Source: an uncultured Bacteroidales bacterium
GTDB lineage: Bacteria > Bacteroidota > Bacteroidia > Bacteroidales > Paludibacteraceae
Length of the DNA stretch: 37,401 bases
Assembly: GCA_946403315.1 (NCBI GenBank)
Contig: CAMIZK010000010.1
Location: 1-37,401 of the forward strand
Direction of reading: 5' to 3'
Shown here in pieces: positions 1 to 9,830 of this stretch (position 1 is the first letter of the stretch; each line of letters opens with the position of its first letter). Position numbers and translations under genes: made by a program. The notes under the pieces were generated by a model. It did not search any database. It was not told where the DNA came from and worked only from the letters and a program-made list of their open reading frames with translations.

Positions 1-373
1 TGGCACGTTTACGCGCACGGATCATAAGGTACGCGCATGCGCAGAGCATCAACGGAATCAAGGCATCGCCGATAGGGGAACCGTCGTCCGGAGATGTTGT
101 TTTGGGATCTCCGGTTTCATTAAAATCTCCCCCTGTGCTTTCTCCTTCCCCTACCCTTCTTGGACGGCTTACTCTTGCCGGGCCGGAACTGGTGGTGGTT
201 GCCATGCTACCTACGCTTGTAGCGCCAACCGTTGTCACCTGCGAGGAGTAGGCACTGCCGGACCCCCGCATGGTAGAAGTGGACTGCCACTCTTGCTGCT
301 GCGCAAGAGCAGTCAGCGGCAGCAGGCACGCCATCAGCATGCCTACCGCCATCATCTTAAAACTATTTTCCAT
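1..373 (-). CDS. small exported protein with C-terminal membrane anchor, partial at window edge
   Basis: The frame starts at ATG 373-371 and stays open for 124 codons to the left edge, so the stop is outside the window. An N-terminal signal peptide is visible (hydrophobic stretch about residues 7-24, ending ALAQQ). A low-complexity Ser/Thr/Gly/Val region follows (about 30-65), then an acidic stretch. The end is tripartite: SPIGDA (residues 99-104), a hydrophobic segment (about 105-118), then Arg/Lys (RARKR). The start is 20 bp below the stop of the giant surface protein, so the two are probably co-transcribed. I recall similar small Ser/Thr-rich proteins beside large repeat proteins in Bacteroidales, but know no function. 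The C-terminus resembles sorting signals in layout only. Confidence 0.75.
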   Translation of the reverse strand, partial: MENSFKMMAVGMLMACLLPLTALAQQQEWQSTSTMRGSGSAYSSQVTTVGATSVGSMATTTSSGPARVSRPRRVGEGESTGGDFNETGDPKTTSPDDGSPIGDALIPLMLCACAYLMIRARKRA

Positions 374-392
374 AATGCATTTTTTTGTTATT

Positions 393-3300
393 TCACTTTA
401 CTTTGTTGCCGCGGGCATCGTAAATCTTACCATCGCGGAGAATATACATCACGCCGTTCTCAATGAACTTGTGCGCCTTGTCGTCCTTGAGCGAACCGCC
501 CTCTACGCCGTCTATCGCTGTCGGCACTTGGCGGATATTGATCTCTAACAGGAAACGGTCGTTAATCTCTCCCTTCGGCAGGCTCACTTCATAGTCACCG
601 AGAGCAAGGTTGGTACGCGTCTGCGTAAAGTTATCAATCAGCGTGACTGTTCCGTCGAAGTTATCCGGTATGGAGAAGGTATAAGTACCGGACTTTGCTG
701 TCTCTACGCCCAGAACTACAGTACGGTTCTCAACGGGCAGGATGTTGGCTGCCACGTCATACACGCCGGCGTAGGAATAGATATTGGTTTTACCGGTATT
801 GTGTATCTTCGTCAGATCTTCATTGAGAGCAAAATCAGCCACGGCGTTCTCGCGCAAGGTTACGAATGTTTGGTCTGCCACCTGCCCTTCGCTCGCCAAC
901 TCCAGTCTCAGGTCGTAGTTCTGTATCTCCTTCTTCTGCCTTGCAGCCACGGAAGAAGGAACGGAGTTTATAGCGAAATTCAGCGTACCCGTCATCTGAA
1001 TCATGTAGGCGTGCATCGGCTGGAAGGTATAGCCCAAACTGCTGGTCACGGTGTAGGTGTTGTAGTCTGCTGCACCGGTGTTGTTGTACTTGTAGAAGTA
1101 GAAATCTTCTCCACTGATAACATGTGCCTCCTGGTCACCGTCAGAGTTGCCGTCATAATAGTAATCGCCGGTTCCCGTAGTACCGGTAGCATCCTTAAAG
1201 GTCGGAATACCGAATACGTGCCAGTGCGAATCCGTCAAGTTGTGATTCTTGCCGGTACCATCGGTATAGAGACCCTTAGTACAAGGCAGTGACGTCAACT
1301 CAACCGTGGAGTTGTCTAATATCACATGTCCGAAATTGGCTTTGGACGGGAAATAGAGATAAATCTCATCCACCAATGCCCACAGACTGCCGGCCCCGGT
1401 TGCCTTGAAAGCAGACGGCGAGAGTTGCAGCACATATCCTTCTCCCTTATGGAGCACAGCGTCTTCATTCATCGGCAGGGTCTTCCAGAAGGTCGCTGTG
1501 CCATCGCCCAAGTACCATCCCTTGTTCGCACGCTCTGCTCCGTCGTAATACTGGATACGCCACTTGCTGCCATAGTCTGCCACACCGAATATATCAGTCA
1601 TCTTTACATCATATGGGAAGGATATCCAGTAGTTATAGCGGTAATAACTCTCTGCGGTTGAAGCATAGTCGCCACTCAAACCGATGATACCGTCAGCATT
1701 TGTCTTTTGGAAACGAAGGGCACTATAGACACGGTCAATATTCTTTATTTTACCACCTTCCGTCAAGTCTATTATATTCACCTCATCTGTACCATCTTCC
1801 ATGCGGTTATGGATAAGGAGAACATCAGAGTTCAAGTCAATCTCTATTCCATACTTGGTCTCAGCCGGAGTCCAAGCTGCAATCAGATTATTGGTCTTGA
1901 AGTCATATATAAGCGTCATCCTCTGCGGGGAGGTCAATCCGGAGCCAATCAGTTGGTCACCGGTTGTGTTTGTTCCAATCAAGTTTTGCATATGGTCGTT
2001 GCCACTAAACTTATAGTTGGCACTTAACCATATATAGGAGTTTGCACCCGCATTGACGTCTATCTGATAAATCCAGTTGCCTTTGTCGCGGAATGATACC
2101 GTATCATTGGTCAGAGCCGTTCCATCGGTCTTGGTGATAGTGTTCGTAGTACTCATATCCTTGAGTGACAAGAACGAAGCTTCCCAACCGCTGGCACCGT
2201 TGATATAGGCACGTTTCAGTTCATTGGTGTAACTGTTGTAAGAGAAACGTACGTTAGCAGCCGTAGCCAGATATTGACGCGGTTTGCCATTATCCTCTCC
2301 CAATATACCATCGCCGATCAGCGTATCGGTCAGCTGCTCGTTGTAGTCATTGGCGATGATACACTTCACGTTCTTTCCGTCACCGTCCACCCACGCGCAG
2401 TGGTAATAATCAAACGTGTTGGCATCCTCTTTGCTGAAGTTGATGGTGTTTTGCTCCAGTACGTTCTGTTTGAAGTTCACCCATCTGCCCGGAGCATAGT
2501 CGGTCTTGATGTAATATTTACCGGTATAAAGACCATCACTTGCGATTGCTGTAACCTCATCACCGCTGATTGTTATATCAAACTTATACACACCGTTTCC
2601 TTTGTTAAACGTAGTAGTATTGAACAAGCCTGTGCCTGTTCCGACCTCTGTCTTTGCTCCGAAAGTAGGCGTACCGCCTGCGGTACTCGTACACTTCTTC
2701 AGTATCAACTTAGTGCCAGATGTTACCATGTCCAAATGCATGGAGACCGTTGCCGTAGTTAATCCGCCCTTAATGATATCCGAATGGCTTAATATTTTGG
2801 ATTCATCAGAGTTCGTCTGTACCAGCAGATAGTCCCCCACTGCCACAGGATAGTTCACCGATATTTTCATTACATCGCCACTTTGGTCAATAGTAATGGT
2901 ATAATAGCCTTCAGAAGACGGAGTGATTAAGAACCGAGGAGTGCCATCGTCATATTGTGTCATGTTTACATCTGTGCAGGCATCTGTAGTGATAGCTGTT
3001 CCTTCACTTTCTGAAACAGTATGAGTTACATATTTGATAGCACCGGCACTATGAACCATATATTTATTATGATAATCAGTACCCATATTATCTACACGGA
3101 GCTTATAGCTGATGGTATTCTCATCCACCACGACGAACTTGCAGTCCGTAGCCGCATCCTCATAGCCATTAGAAGAACTATTCAGACGTTTCATGTAGTA
3201 GCCTGCCTCTGCGCCCGGAGCAAGACCATAGTTCTTCCAATAGCCGTTGGAATAGTATGTCGTTTTATTATAAGGATCACTTGGCGTATGATTAGGTACG

Positions 3301-6300
3301 TACATATTCAAAAGCGCATTATAATCGCTACGATTCACTGCATTATTTTCATAGAAATTATTCCAGTTACTCATTTTTCCTTTGTCAAAGAAAGCCACCT
3401 TGGTATAGTTGTCTTTGGTGAACCAACGCGGGATATATGCCCACCAGATATTGGTACTACCCATTTTGTTCATACCATAGGATGTCTTTCCTTTAACGCC
3501 CGCACCCTTACTCGGAGTATTGTCAGTATCCCAATAAGGATCAAATCCGACATAGACACTATCCCACAGAGCCTCACCGGTTTCTCCATTCACATTCCGG
3601 AAATAGATCTTGTTCAACTCCACAAAGTTCGCAGTCAGCGTTTGACCTGAACTCTCGCCTGTACCAACACCGGTAAGCACAATTTCGTAATCTTCACCAT
3701 CTTTGTCTATATCATAATCCGTACCTTCGGTTTTGGTCCATCCGCTGAGGTAGTAACCTTCATCAGGAACAGCTTGAAGCCGGCGCGTAGTGGAAACACC
3801 CGCTGTTATTGTTGCATCAGCATCCTCCCATGAATCACCATCCCAGTACTGAATCTTTCCGTTACCATTCGCTACCAGACTAACGGTTGTCATGTTTTCC
3901 GTATAGTGCGGATAAACGGCAGCATTGGCACGAATGTCTTCCAGCACAGGATCCTCAACGCCCATTTTGGCAACCGCAGAACCGCCACTGGCAGCGTCAA
4001 ACCAACCGACAAAAGTGTATCCTGCTTTATGGGTCTCCGTGAAAGTGACATCATCGTCTTTTGCCACATAGTCACCACTGGTCATGGTGCCTCCGGCGGA
4101 GGTTGCAGATGCTGTTATTCCGGTACATACACCGCCTGCATCAGCATCAAAGGTAACAGTATAGGCATCCGGATAAACAACCTCTATTGCCTTTGTTGAG
4201 GTGTTGAACTTGAAAGTGTATGTACCCTCTGCATCGGTTGTGATATTCAGATTTGCCTCATCCGATGCACTAAGACTGGGTGCGGTATATGTAGTACGCG
4301 TCAGTGTCGTTGCGGCTTTGCCATACCATTCGGCATTATACACCGGTTTGAAATGATAAGTCGTCTTTGCTCTCAGGGTTATAGCATATTGTTTCTCCTC
4401 TGCGGACATTCCGACAGCTGTCATTGTATAATACTCAAAAGTCTCTTCTTTTCCGCTCCCATCATCTATCATGAGTCGGGGATCTGTGGACGGACAAGTC
4501 ATTGCTCCTAAACGCTTATGGTCTGAATCTGCATTCGTTGCTGTGGCATCATACCAATAACATGTTTCTGTCAACGGATTAGCTATATCATCAGTTTTGA
4601 CGGCATTGGCTTCATCGCTTGTTCCACCCTCGTTGATAATGAAATAGTTATACTCATTGGAGATGTTATATTGGTACCAGTTATACACAGTACCAGTAAT
4701 AGTAGGCAACCCCATGCTTGCTCCGGGCCATGTGGAATTTTCTATCTTTGCTGCAGCACCACAACCAGAAGAAGATTCATCTGTATAGGCGTATATAACA
4801 GGAGCGGTGCGACCTACAGCAGAACGCACATGAATAGTAGTTGTACCAGCCGCGCGGGTTGTAATAGTAGCAGTAGCAGCGGGGTCGCCACTATAAACCG
4901 TACCCTTGCTATTAGTAGCATAGGCTTGCACAGTATATTCAGTTCCTTCGGTAAGACCGGTTATATATCTCCAGAAATAAGAGCCTTCCATACAAGTCGC
5001 CGGATACGTTGTCTCACCGATCTTGAATCCCACAGCGGTTAAATCCGATGCGGAAGCGCCAGCCATTCCGTCATCGGTCACATGAGCTTTCACGAAAATC
5101 TGGTTGGTATTGACAGCATAACTATCGCTCTCTCCATTATCCATATACACTACTGCATCATCCACCGGGAAGGTAACCGTTAGAATGGGATTAGATGCAT
5201 CAGAATAATCTACTTTGAAGATATATGCGCCTACGCGGTCTGCACGGAGTTCTATATCCTGTGCATCCGTAAGCGTTTTTTCCGTACCGCTTTCTCCACG
5301 TTGCAAGTAATATTGTCCACTCGCTGAAAGTCCGAAATAGGCATCAGGAGAACCATTTTTAACTAATTTGAACTTGTAATCGGCATTACTATCGCCTGTG
5401 TTTGCTGCAGCAATATTAAAAGTCGCGTACACGATGTCAGAGGTCGAAGCCCCTGATTCTTTGGCTAACGCATGCTCTGTTTCCCACGCAGTGCCTCCAA
5501 AGGCAGAACCTCCTTTGATAACCCAAGTGGTTTGTGTTAATACCTCATTGTAGTTGGCTACAGCGGAACATTCTGATGCAGGGTCGGTCACCTTCACGGT
5601 AATAGAAAGGTCAGAGGCCGCATTTCCGCTTGTAACGGTTAGGTTAGTGAGCGTCCAGCCGGCAAAGGTGTAGTGTGCCGCATTCGGGGTTGAAGCTGTC
5701 AATGTAGTAGAAGTGGCAACACCAAGTGTATTGCTGCTGGTTGCTGTATAGGTTGATGAACCATGGTTGTAACTTACGGTCGGAACTAAAGTTACTTTGT
5801 CCTCCGTTGCTGATGCAGTAAGTGTTATATCTCCTGCTGTACCAATGGTTACAGTTTGATCTTTAGTTCCTGCTGTAAAAGAAGAGAGTGTTCCGGCACC
5901 TGTCTTCGTCCAAGTGTTCCATGTATAACCGGCAGCGACGGTTGCCGAAATAGCGATATTATTACCTGCCTTAATGTTATTTGTTGTACCTGTAACGGAA
6001 GATATACCTGTACCTGCCGCAACGGTCAATGTATAAACATCATCTGCTGCAAAAGTAGCAGTAAGTGTTGCTGCATCTCCTGTTCCATCTCCGGTTACAG
6101 TCGTTGGGTTAGTAGTCGTACTGCTGATAGTTGCACCACCAGAAATAGCCCAACTAACAAAATGATGACCCGAAATAGGCACTGCCGTCACGGAACGCGT
6201 AGTAGTAACACCTGCCGTTGTGCTGGTCTGGTTAGGCGTGCTTCCGACAGTAAATGTACCTTTGCTAGAAGGTGAGGCGGTTAACGTAACGGTGGACATG

Positions 6301-7277
6301 TTTTCTACCCAATGAGGATAGAGGGTAACATTATCATCTGTTGTGTAGCTTCCGCCTAAATCATACACCTTGTCTCCACCATCGCTGGTTGACCATCCGT
6401 CTTGTGTGTAGCCTGCACGGGTGAATGTGGCTCCTAAAAGAGTAAGGTTGGTCTTCCATGTTTTTGAAGCGCTTGTATTCGAACCTGTACCATTCGCTCC
6501 CTTATTGTATGAGACTTGATAAGGACAATGAACAACCATTGCGTTAGTGGTCGGAACCATTGTAATGACTGCAACACCGCCATAGGTGGGGGTGAAGATT
6601 ATGTTTTTATCTTTGTCGGTTGTTTCATGATCTCCCTGTGAAACGGATACACTACCACCATCTTGGTAGTTATAATAGTCCCAAGTGTTGTATGTACACA
6701 ATTTGAATTTATAACTAGTACCGGCAGTTAATGACATTGTATTCCACTTAAAGTTTCCGTTTGTGGCATCGTAGGTCGGTGCATTTTGTGTCTGTCCCCA
6801 ATTTTGATTAGAAGCGCCACAATTACCTGCAAGGTAGTACTTCGGCTGAATCATCAGTTTATGTGTGGACGTGTTAAAAAAGAAATAGTACGTCAATCCA
6901 TTTGCTTTGAAATCGCAATAGTTGTCTCCACCACTTGTCGTAGGTGAATAAATAGTTCCGACAGTAACGTTGTCTCCTTGACTGTCTTTTCCATACCATG
7001 TGCCTTCGTTTAAAACTTTAAAACCAGACCAACTACTACCATGCTTTACGCTTAAATCTTTATACACCCAATCGGTAATTCCGGATGAAACCATTTGGTG
7101 TGTTGTGTTTTGAGTCCAATCCCCATCAGGACCCAAAATATAATCCACTCCCCACATCTGTCCGACACCGAGGGTGAGGAGCATGATTAGCATTGCCGCA
7201 TAGCGGGCGAAGCGCTGCGGTGATTGTTTCTCATGGCTATATGACAATAGCCGATTAAGTAAATTTGAATTTTTCAT
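393..7277 (-). CDS. giant secreted surface protein with InlB-type repeats, CBM26-like module and type IX-like C-terminus
   Basis: 2294 residues. The N-terminus has a positively charged start and a hydrophobic stretch (about residues 27-42, ending near QMWG) fitting a signal peptide. InlB B-repeat-like segments with the GYT..GW..., YPHW signature lie near residues 255-325 and 1040-1125. Several divergent Thr/Gly-rich bacterial repeats of the form GYTW..W or GHHFVSW lie between 330 and 620. Around residues 805-890 a segment with PVIYAYTDESS and WPGASMG resembles starch-binding family 26 modules. The last 45 residues (FIENGVMYILRDGKIYDARG) match the degenerate C-terminal domain common on Prevotella-like surface proteins, suggesting type IX-like export. 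I infer a cell-surface glycan-binding or adhesin role. No catalytic domain is evident. No clear promoter was found in the 33 bp upstream. Confidence 0.85.
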   Translation of the reverse strand: MKNSNLLNRLLSYSHEKQSPQRFARYAAMLIMLLTLGVGQMWGVDYILGPDGDWTQNTTHQMVSSGITDWVYKDLSVKHGSSWSGFKVLNEGTWYGKDSQGDNVTVGTIYSPTTSGGDNYCDFKANGLTYYFFFNTSTHKLMIQPKYYLAGNCGASNQNWGQTQNAPTYDATNGNFKWNTMSLTAGTSYKFKLCTYNTWDYYNYQDGGSVSVSQGDHETTDKDKNIIFTPTYGGVAVITMVPTTNAMVVHCPYQVSYNKGANGTGSNTSASKTWKTNLTLLGATFTRAGYTQDGWSTSDGGDKVYDLGGSYTTDDNVTLYPHWVENMSTVTLTASPSSKGTFTVGSTPNQTSTTAGVTTTRSVTAVPISGHHFVSWAISGGATISSTTTNPTTVTGDGTGDAATLTATFAADDVYTLTVAAGTGISSVTGTTNNIKAGNNIAISATVAAGYTWNTWTKTGAGTLSSFTAGTKDQTVTIGTAGDITLTASATEDKVTLVPTVSYNHGSSTYTATSSNTLGVATSTTLTASTPNAAHYTFAGWTLTNLTVTSGNAASDLSITVKVTDPASECSAVANYNEVLTQTTWVIKGGSAFGGTAWETEHALAKESGASTSDIVYATFNIAAANTGDSNADYKFKLVKNGSPDAYFGLSASGQYYLQRGESGTEKTLTDAQDIELRADRVGAYIFKVDYSDASNPILTVTFPVDDAVVYMDNGESDSYAVNTNQIFVKAHVTDDGMAGASASDLTAVGFKIGETTYPATCMEGSYFWRYITGLTEGTEYTVQAYATNSKGTVYSGDPAATATITTRAAGTTTIHVRSAVGRTAPVIYAYTDESSSGCGAAAKIENSTWPGASMGLPTITGTVYNWYQYNISNEYNYFIINEGGTSDEANAVKTDDIANPLTETCYWYDATATNADSDHKRLGAMTCPSTDPRLMIDDGSGKEETFEYYTMTAVGMSAEEKQYAITLRAKTTYHFKPVYNAEWYGKAATTLTRTTYTAPSLSASDEANLNITTDAEGTYTFKFNTSTKAIEVVYPDAYTVTFDADAGGVCTGITASATSAGGTMTSGDYVAKDDDVTFTETHKAGYTFVGWFDAASGGSAVAKMGVEDPVLEDIRANAAVYPHYTENMTTVSLVANGNGKIQYWDGDSWEDADATITAGVSTTRRLQAVPDEGYYLSGWTKTEGTDYDIDKDGEDYEIVLTGVGTGESSGQTLTANFVELNKIYFRNVNGETGEALWDSVYVGFDPYWDTDNTPSKGAGVKGKTSYGMNKMGSTNIWWAYIPRWFTKDNYTKVAFFDKGKMSNWNNFYENNAVNRSDYNALLNMYVPNHTPSDPYNKTTYYSNGYWKNYGLAPGAEAGYYMKRLNSSSNGYEDAATDCKFVVVDENTISYKLRVDNMGTDYHNKYMVHSAGAIKYVTHTVSESEGTAITTDACTDVNMTQYDDGTPRFLITPSSEGYYTITIDQSGDVMKISVNYPVAVGDYLLVQTNSDESKILSHSDIIKGGLTTATVSMHLDMVTSGTKLILKKCTSTAGGTPTFGAKTEVGTGTGLFNTTTFNKGNGVYKFDITISGDEVTAIASDGLYTGKYYIKTDYAPGRWVNFKQNVLEQNTINFSKEDANTFDYYHCAWVDGDGKNVKCIIANDYNEQLTDTLIGDGILGEDNGKPRQYLATAANVRFSYNSYTNELKRAYINGASGWEASFLSLKDMSTTNTITKTDGTALTNDTVSFRDKGNWIYQIDVNAGANSYIWLSANYKFSGNDHMQNLIGTNTTGDQLIGSGLTSPQRMTLIYDFKTNNLIAAWTPAETKYGIEIDLNSDVLLIHNRMEDGTDEVNIIDLTEGGKIKNIDRVYSALRFQKTNADGIIGLSGDYASTAESYYRYNYWISFPYDVKMTDIFGVADYGSKWRIQYYDGAERANKGWYLGDGTATFWKTLPMNEDAVLHKGEGYVLQLSPSAFKATGAGSLWALVDEIYLYFPSKANFGHVILDNSTVELTSLPCTKGLYTDGTGKNHNLTDSHWHVFGIPTFKDATGTTGTGDYYYDGNSDGDQEAHVISGEDFYFYKYNNTGAADYNTYTVTSSLGYTFQPMHAYMIQMTGTLNFAINSVPSSVAARQKKEIQNYDLRLELASEGQVADQTFVTLRENAVADFALNEDLTKIHNTGKTNIYSYAGVYDVAANILPVENRTVVLGVETAKSGTYTFSIPDNFDGTVTLIDNFTQTRTNLALGDYEVSLPKGEINDRFLLEINIRQVPTAIDGVEGGSLKDDKAHKFIENGVMYILRDGKIYDARGNKVK

Positions 7278-7310
7278 AATACTTTTATATTTTTTGGTTT
7301 ATATTCGATA

Positions 7311-8966
7311 TTATCTATAATTTTCTATATCGCTAAGTGAAACTAGTTTCTTATCCCTTTCTTCAGATTGATGTATACATATACCCGACTTAGTAAAACG
7401 TCTATTGAATTGTGGTATATTTTCTTTAGGCATAGGAAATTTTATTCCCAATACCACTCTGCTTAATGATAAAGGAAATGCCGTACTACGAGACAAGTCA
7501 AACACTTTCATTTCGCTATAAATCGATGTCCGGTCATCTGTAAACCAGATACTTTCAGAAAGTGGAATATATTCAGATGGCATATAAAGGAGTCTAATTT
7601 CATTTTCTACTGCGTACATATGTTGCTTGAAAAAATGTTTCCATATGTGCCATTCAGAAAGTTCTATCTTCCAATTCTGATCTTTGGGTTGATTTGTTAT
7701 ATTTTTAATTACTTCCAATTCATAATGTTCTTTATTAGGCTTTGAATACGAGACAGGAGCAAGATAAAAACCGTGCTTATTAATCTTCTCTTTGTCTATC
7801 CATAACTTAAGACACACTCCCTTAGCATCATCCCCATATAAACGCCACATTGTTAAATCAGTTTCAGCATCTTCGCCACAGGCTGATATTATAAAAGTGT
7901 CTGCAGAATCACTTACGCCGTCATTTATACCAAGATAAGAATCAGCATAGTCCTTTTCGCTAGGGTCATTCATACAAACTAAAGAGCACATCCCTATCGA
8001 TTCCTTTTCTAGTAAAGTAAGAAGGCTTCTTGCAGAACTGAATTTTACTATATAGTCTCCTTCATACTCACCTAAAAGTATGCGAAATAATTCTCTCTCT
8101 TTCGTTATACTTAATAACCATGTAGAGTCTTCCTTTTCATCCTGATGAATATCTCCTGAATGGATGTTCTCAATAAACTGCTTTAATAACTTTTCCTTCT
8201 CCTTTTCAAACTTGCTTTTTGCCTCTGTTTTTGAAATTGCACTTTTTAAGAAATCCTTTATAGCCGTTAAAGTGGGCTTTGCATGCGTATTATCATTTTT
8301 TGCAATTTCTTTTAAGAAGAGTCTAAAGTTTCCTTCTAAAATCGACTGTCCCTTACGGGAATATATGGTCACATCCCCATCCGTTAATACAAAATAGCCA
8401 TCGTAATTCGCTGATCGCAGATTTTCATATATCTTTTTATAGACACTTTCTGTCACGTTTAGTCGAGATTTCACTTCAATGATAACTCGAATATTCCTAT
8501 CCGTTCCGAAGATTGCAAAATCCGCTTGGTATAAGCCATTTTCTCCAACGAAGCCAACACCTTTACTGATTCTTCGTGGAGGAAAGTACTCCTGCATAAT
8601 AGAAAGTACTTTTTGCTCTAAATCATATGTATATACAACCTTCGGCATCTCCCTTTTTTCTAATTTTGATTTCAGTTCGAAATATGAAGCACCATCTTCT
8701 CCTTCTGTGTATGTTTTTTCAAGCCAATTTAGGAAATCTTGCAATTCTTGTTGCTGAATCACTAATTTCGCGCCAGTTTGTTTATGCTCAACAACGATGT
8801 ATCCATCCTTTGTATTGTTCTGACGAACATCAAATAGAATTCCCTCAAAATCGTTTCCTTTCCCATTTAGATCTTCAAACAAATATTGTTTTTCGACATT
8901 ATTGAATTCATCCCATCCAATTTCCCCAAGGAATCGTTTATATTTTTCTATTTTAGTCATGATCAT
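7311..8966 (-). CDS. PD-(D/E)XK nuclease-like / DUF2971 fusion protein, putative defence effector
   Basis: 551 residues, or 549 if the second in-frame ATG (8960) is used. The middle part (about 115-225) shows a PD-(D/E)XK pattern: QADF with D149, then IIEVKSR with E164 and K166, flanked by beta-strand-like sequence. This is typical of restriction-endonuclease-fold domains. A Lys/Glu-rich helical linker (about 240-270) follows. The C-terminal half (about 305-540) fits DUF2971: CMNDPSEK, then ISACGED, then LTMWRLYGDDAKGVCL. DUF2971 proteins are often found in defence neighbourhoods. The start is 18 bp after the stop of the small P-loop gene, so the two form an operon. Base composition is clearly more AT-rich than in the mfd side, suggesting horizontal acquisition. 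The nuclease activity and defence role are inferences. Confidence 0.75.
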   Translation of the reverse strand: MIMTKIEKYKRFLGEIGWDEFNNVEKQYLFEDLNGKGNDFEGILFDVRQNNTKDGYIVVEHKQTGAKLVIQQQELQDFLNWLEKTYTEGEDGASYFELKSKLEKREMPKVVYTYDLEQKVLSIMQEYFPPRRISKGVGFVGENGLYQADFAIFGTDRNIRVIIEVKSRLNVTESVYKKIYENLRSANYDGYFVLTDGDVTIYSRKGQSILEGNFRLFLKEIAKNDNTHAKPTLTAIKDFLKSAISKTEAKSKFEKEKEKLLKQFIENIHSGDIHQDEKEDSTWLLSITKERELFRILLGEYEGDYIVKFSSARSLLTLLEKESIGMCSLVCMNDPSEKDYADSYLGINDGVSDSADTFIISACGEDAETDLTMWRLYGDDAKGVCLKLWIDKEKINKHGFYLAPVSYSKPNKEHYELEVIKNITNQPKDQNWKIELSEWHIWKHFFKQHMYAVENEIRLLYMPSEYIPLSESIWFTDDRTSIYSEMKVFDLSRSTAFPLSLSRVVLGIKFPMPKENIPQFNRRFTKSGICIHQSEERDKKLVSLSDIENYR

Positions 8967-8984
8967 AATAATTTTTATACTTTT

Positions 8985-9452
8985 TTACGCATAACACCAA
9001 CTCTCTATCAAGTTGGCTATCTCTTCTGCCCAATTTTCGTTAAAGCGATCAAGAACACCTTTAGGCGCAACGCGTGGAAAAGTACCCGCTTCATATAAAT
9101 GAGCATTACACGACCAATAGATGCGATAAGGAGGATTGAGACTCTCAATTTTCTTCACAGTCTTTCCTCCGTTTTGACAAGCTGCCAAAATGATAGTACA
9201 TTCCGCATTTACTAATTCGTCTAACCAATCACTATGTTCTTGGCAATAATCTCCCAAGCTTGAGATGCCGACAAGGATATTATTAATGGTCAAGATCGCA
9301 CAAATATCCCCGTCCGGACCCTTCGGTGTGTGCAGGATGTAAATATCAGCAGGTTTGATTCTACTTGCTAATTTCTCATACACTCTCTTCACCGACTCCG
9401 TTTTACCGAGGTTGGGGTATCCATAATTCGCTATGACTGTTTTCTGTACCAT
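8985..9452 (-). CDS. small P-loop NTPase-like protein, partner of the nuclease/DUF2971 gene
   Basis: 155 residues. Near the N-terminus a Walker A-type motif is visible: G11-YPNL-G16-K17-T18, preceded by a short beta strand (TVIANY) as in P-loop NTPases. A second strand, TIILAACQNGGKT (about 107-119), ends in another GGKT that is unlikely to be a second P-loop. No classical Walker B or mobile-element domain is obvious. It is first in the two-gene operon and AT-rich like its partner. I do not recognise the family. A nucleotide-dependent sensor or switch for the downstream nuclease is the simplest guess from context, but only a guess. Confidence 0.65.
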   Translation of the reverse strand: MVQKTVIANYGYPNLGKTESVKRVYEKLASRIKPADIYILHTPKGPDGDICAILTINNILVGISSLGDYCQEHSDWLDELVNAECTIILAACQNGGKTVKKIESLNPPYRIYWSCNAHLYEAGTFPRVAPKGVLDRFNENWAEEIANLIESWCYA

Positions 9453-9770
9453 CTTTCTATCTTATCTTTTTCTTTAATTCTGATCAGTATTATGTCCTTA
9501 TCAACACTTGGTCATTACCTATCACCGATTTTTAATCTTTGTGGTTTTATGTTGTGCTATTGTTCTCTTTGTAAGGTTCTCGGGACATGGTCCCGTGATG
9601 GTCCTGTTCTTATCCTCACATTCGTTCGGAACGATTATTTCTTAACTCCACTTTCGTTGCGTACGATTATTACTTATCCTCACATTCGTTCGGAATAATT
9701 ATTTTCTATCTTATCTTTTTATCTTATTTTTGCTTTGCAGTTTCTGCACTTTGACCACATTGATATACAT
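9453..9770. other. non-coding stretch between the defence module and the toxin-antitoxin operon
   Basis: About 320 bp with no convincing gene. It holds an 18-bp direct repeat (TTTCTATCTTATCTTTTT) at both ends (9454-9471 and 9703-9720), a perfect 6-bp hairpin (CGGGAC, 9581-9586, with GTCCCG, 9590-9595), and three tandem 32-bp units. The only frames here are short and low complexity. I see no clear promoter for the two-gene module. Confidence 0.7.
9609..9704. repeat. 3 x 32-bp tandem repeat
   Basis: Three contiguous units of exactly 32 bp: 9609-9640, 9641-9672 and 9673-9704. Units 1 and 3 are nearly identical (CTTATCCTCACATTCGTTCG start). Unit 2 is diverged but keeps the CTT start, the TTTCGTT/ATTCGTT core and the CGATTATT end. 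Unit 1 contains a small hairpin, TCGTT-CGG-AACGA. The array lies inside a segment bounded by an 18-bp direct repeat. Confidence 0.8.
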
Positions 9771-9802
9771 AAAAAAGCAAGACATGAGATTCCTCTCATG
9801 TC
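9771..9802 (-). terminator. intrinsic terminator of the toxin-antitoxin operon
   Basis: On the minus strand a perfect 9-bp stem (GACATGAGA / TCTCATGTC, 9781-9789 with 9794-9802) with a GGAA loop is followed by TTGCTTTTTT. It lies 29 bp past the toxin stop codon. Confidence 0.85.
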
Positions 9803-9830
9803 AGGCAAAATAGAAATATGTGTTAGGAGA

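Noticed and set aside
3021..3650. 209-codon plus-strand frame within the giant surface-protein gene
   Set aside because: Low-complexity Ile/Thr/His-rich shadow of the repeat-rich coding strand.
9609..9704. CRISPR array
   Set aside because: The 32-bp units are contiguous with no spacers, and no cas genes are present.
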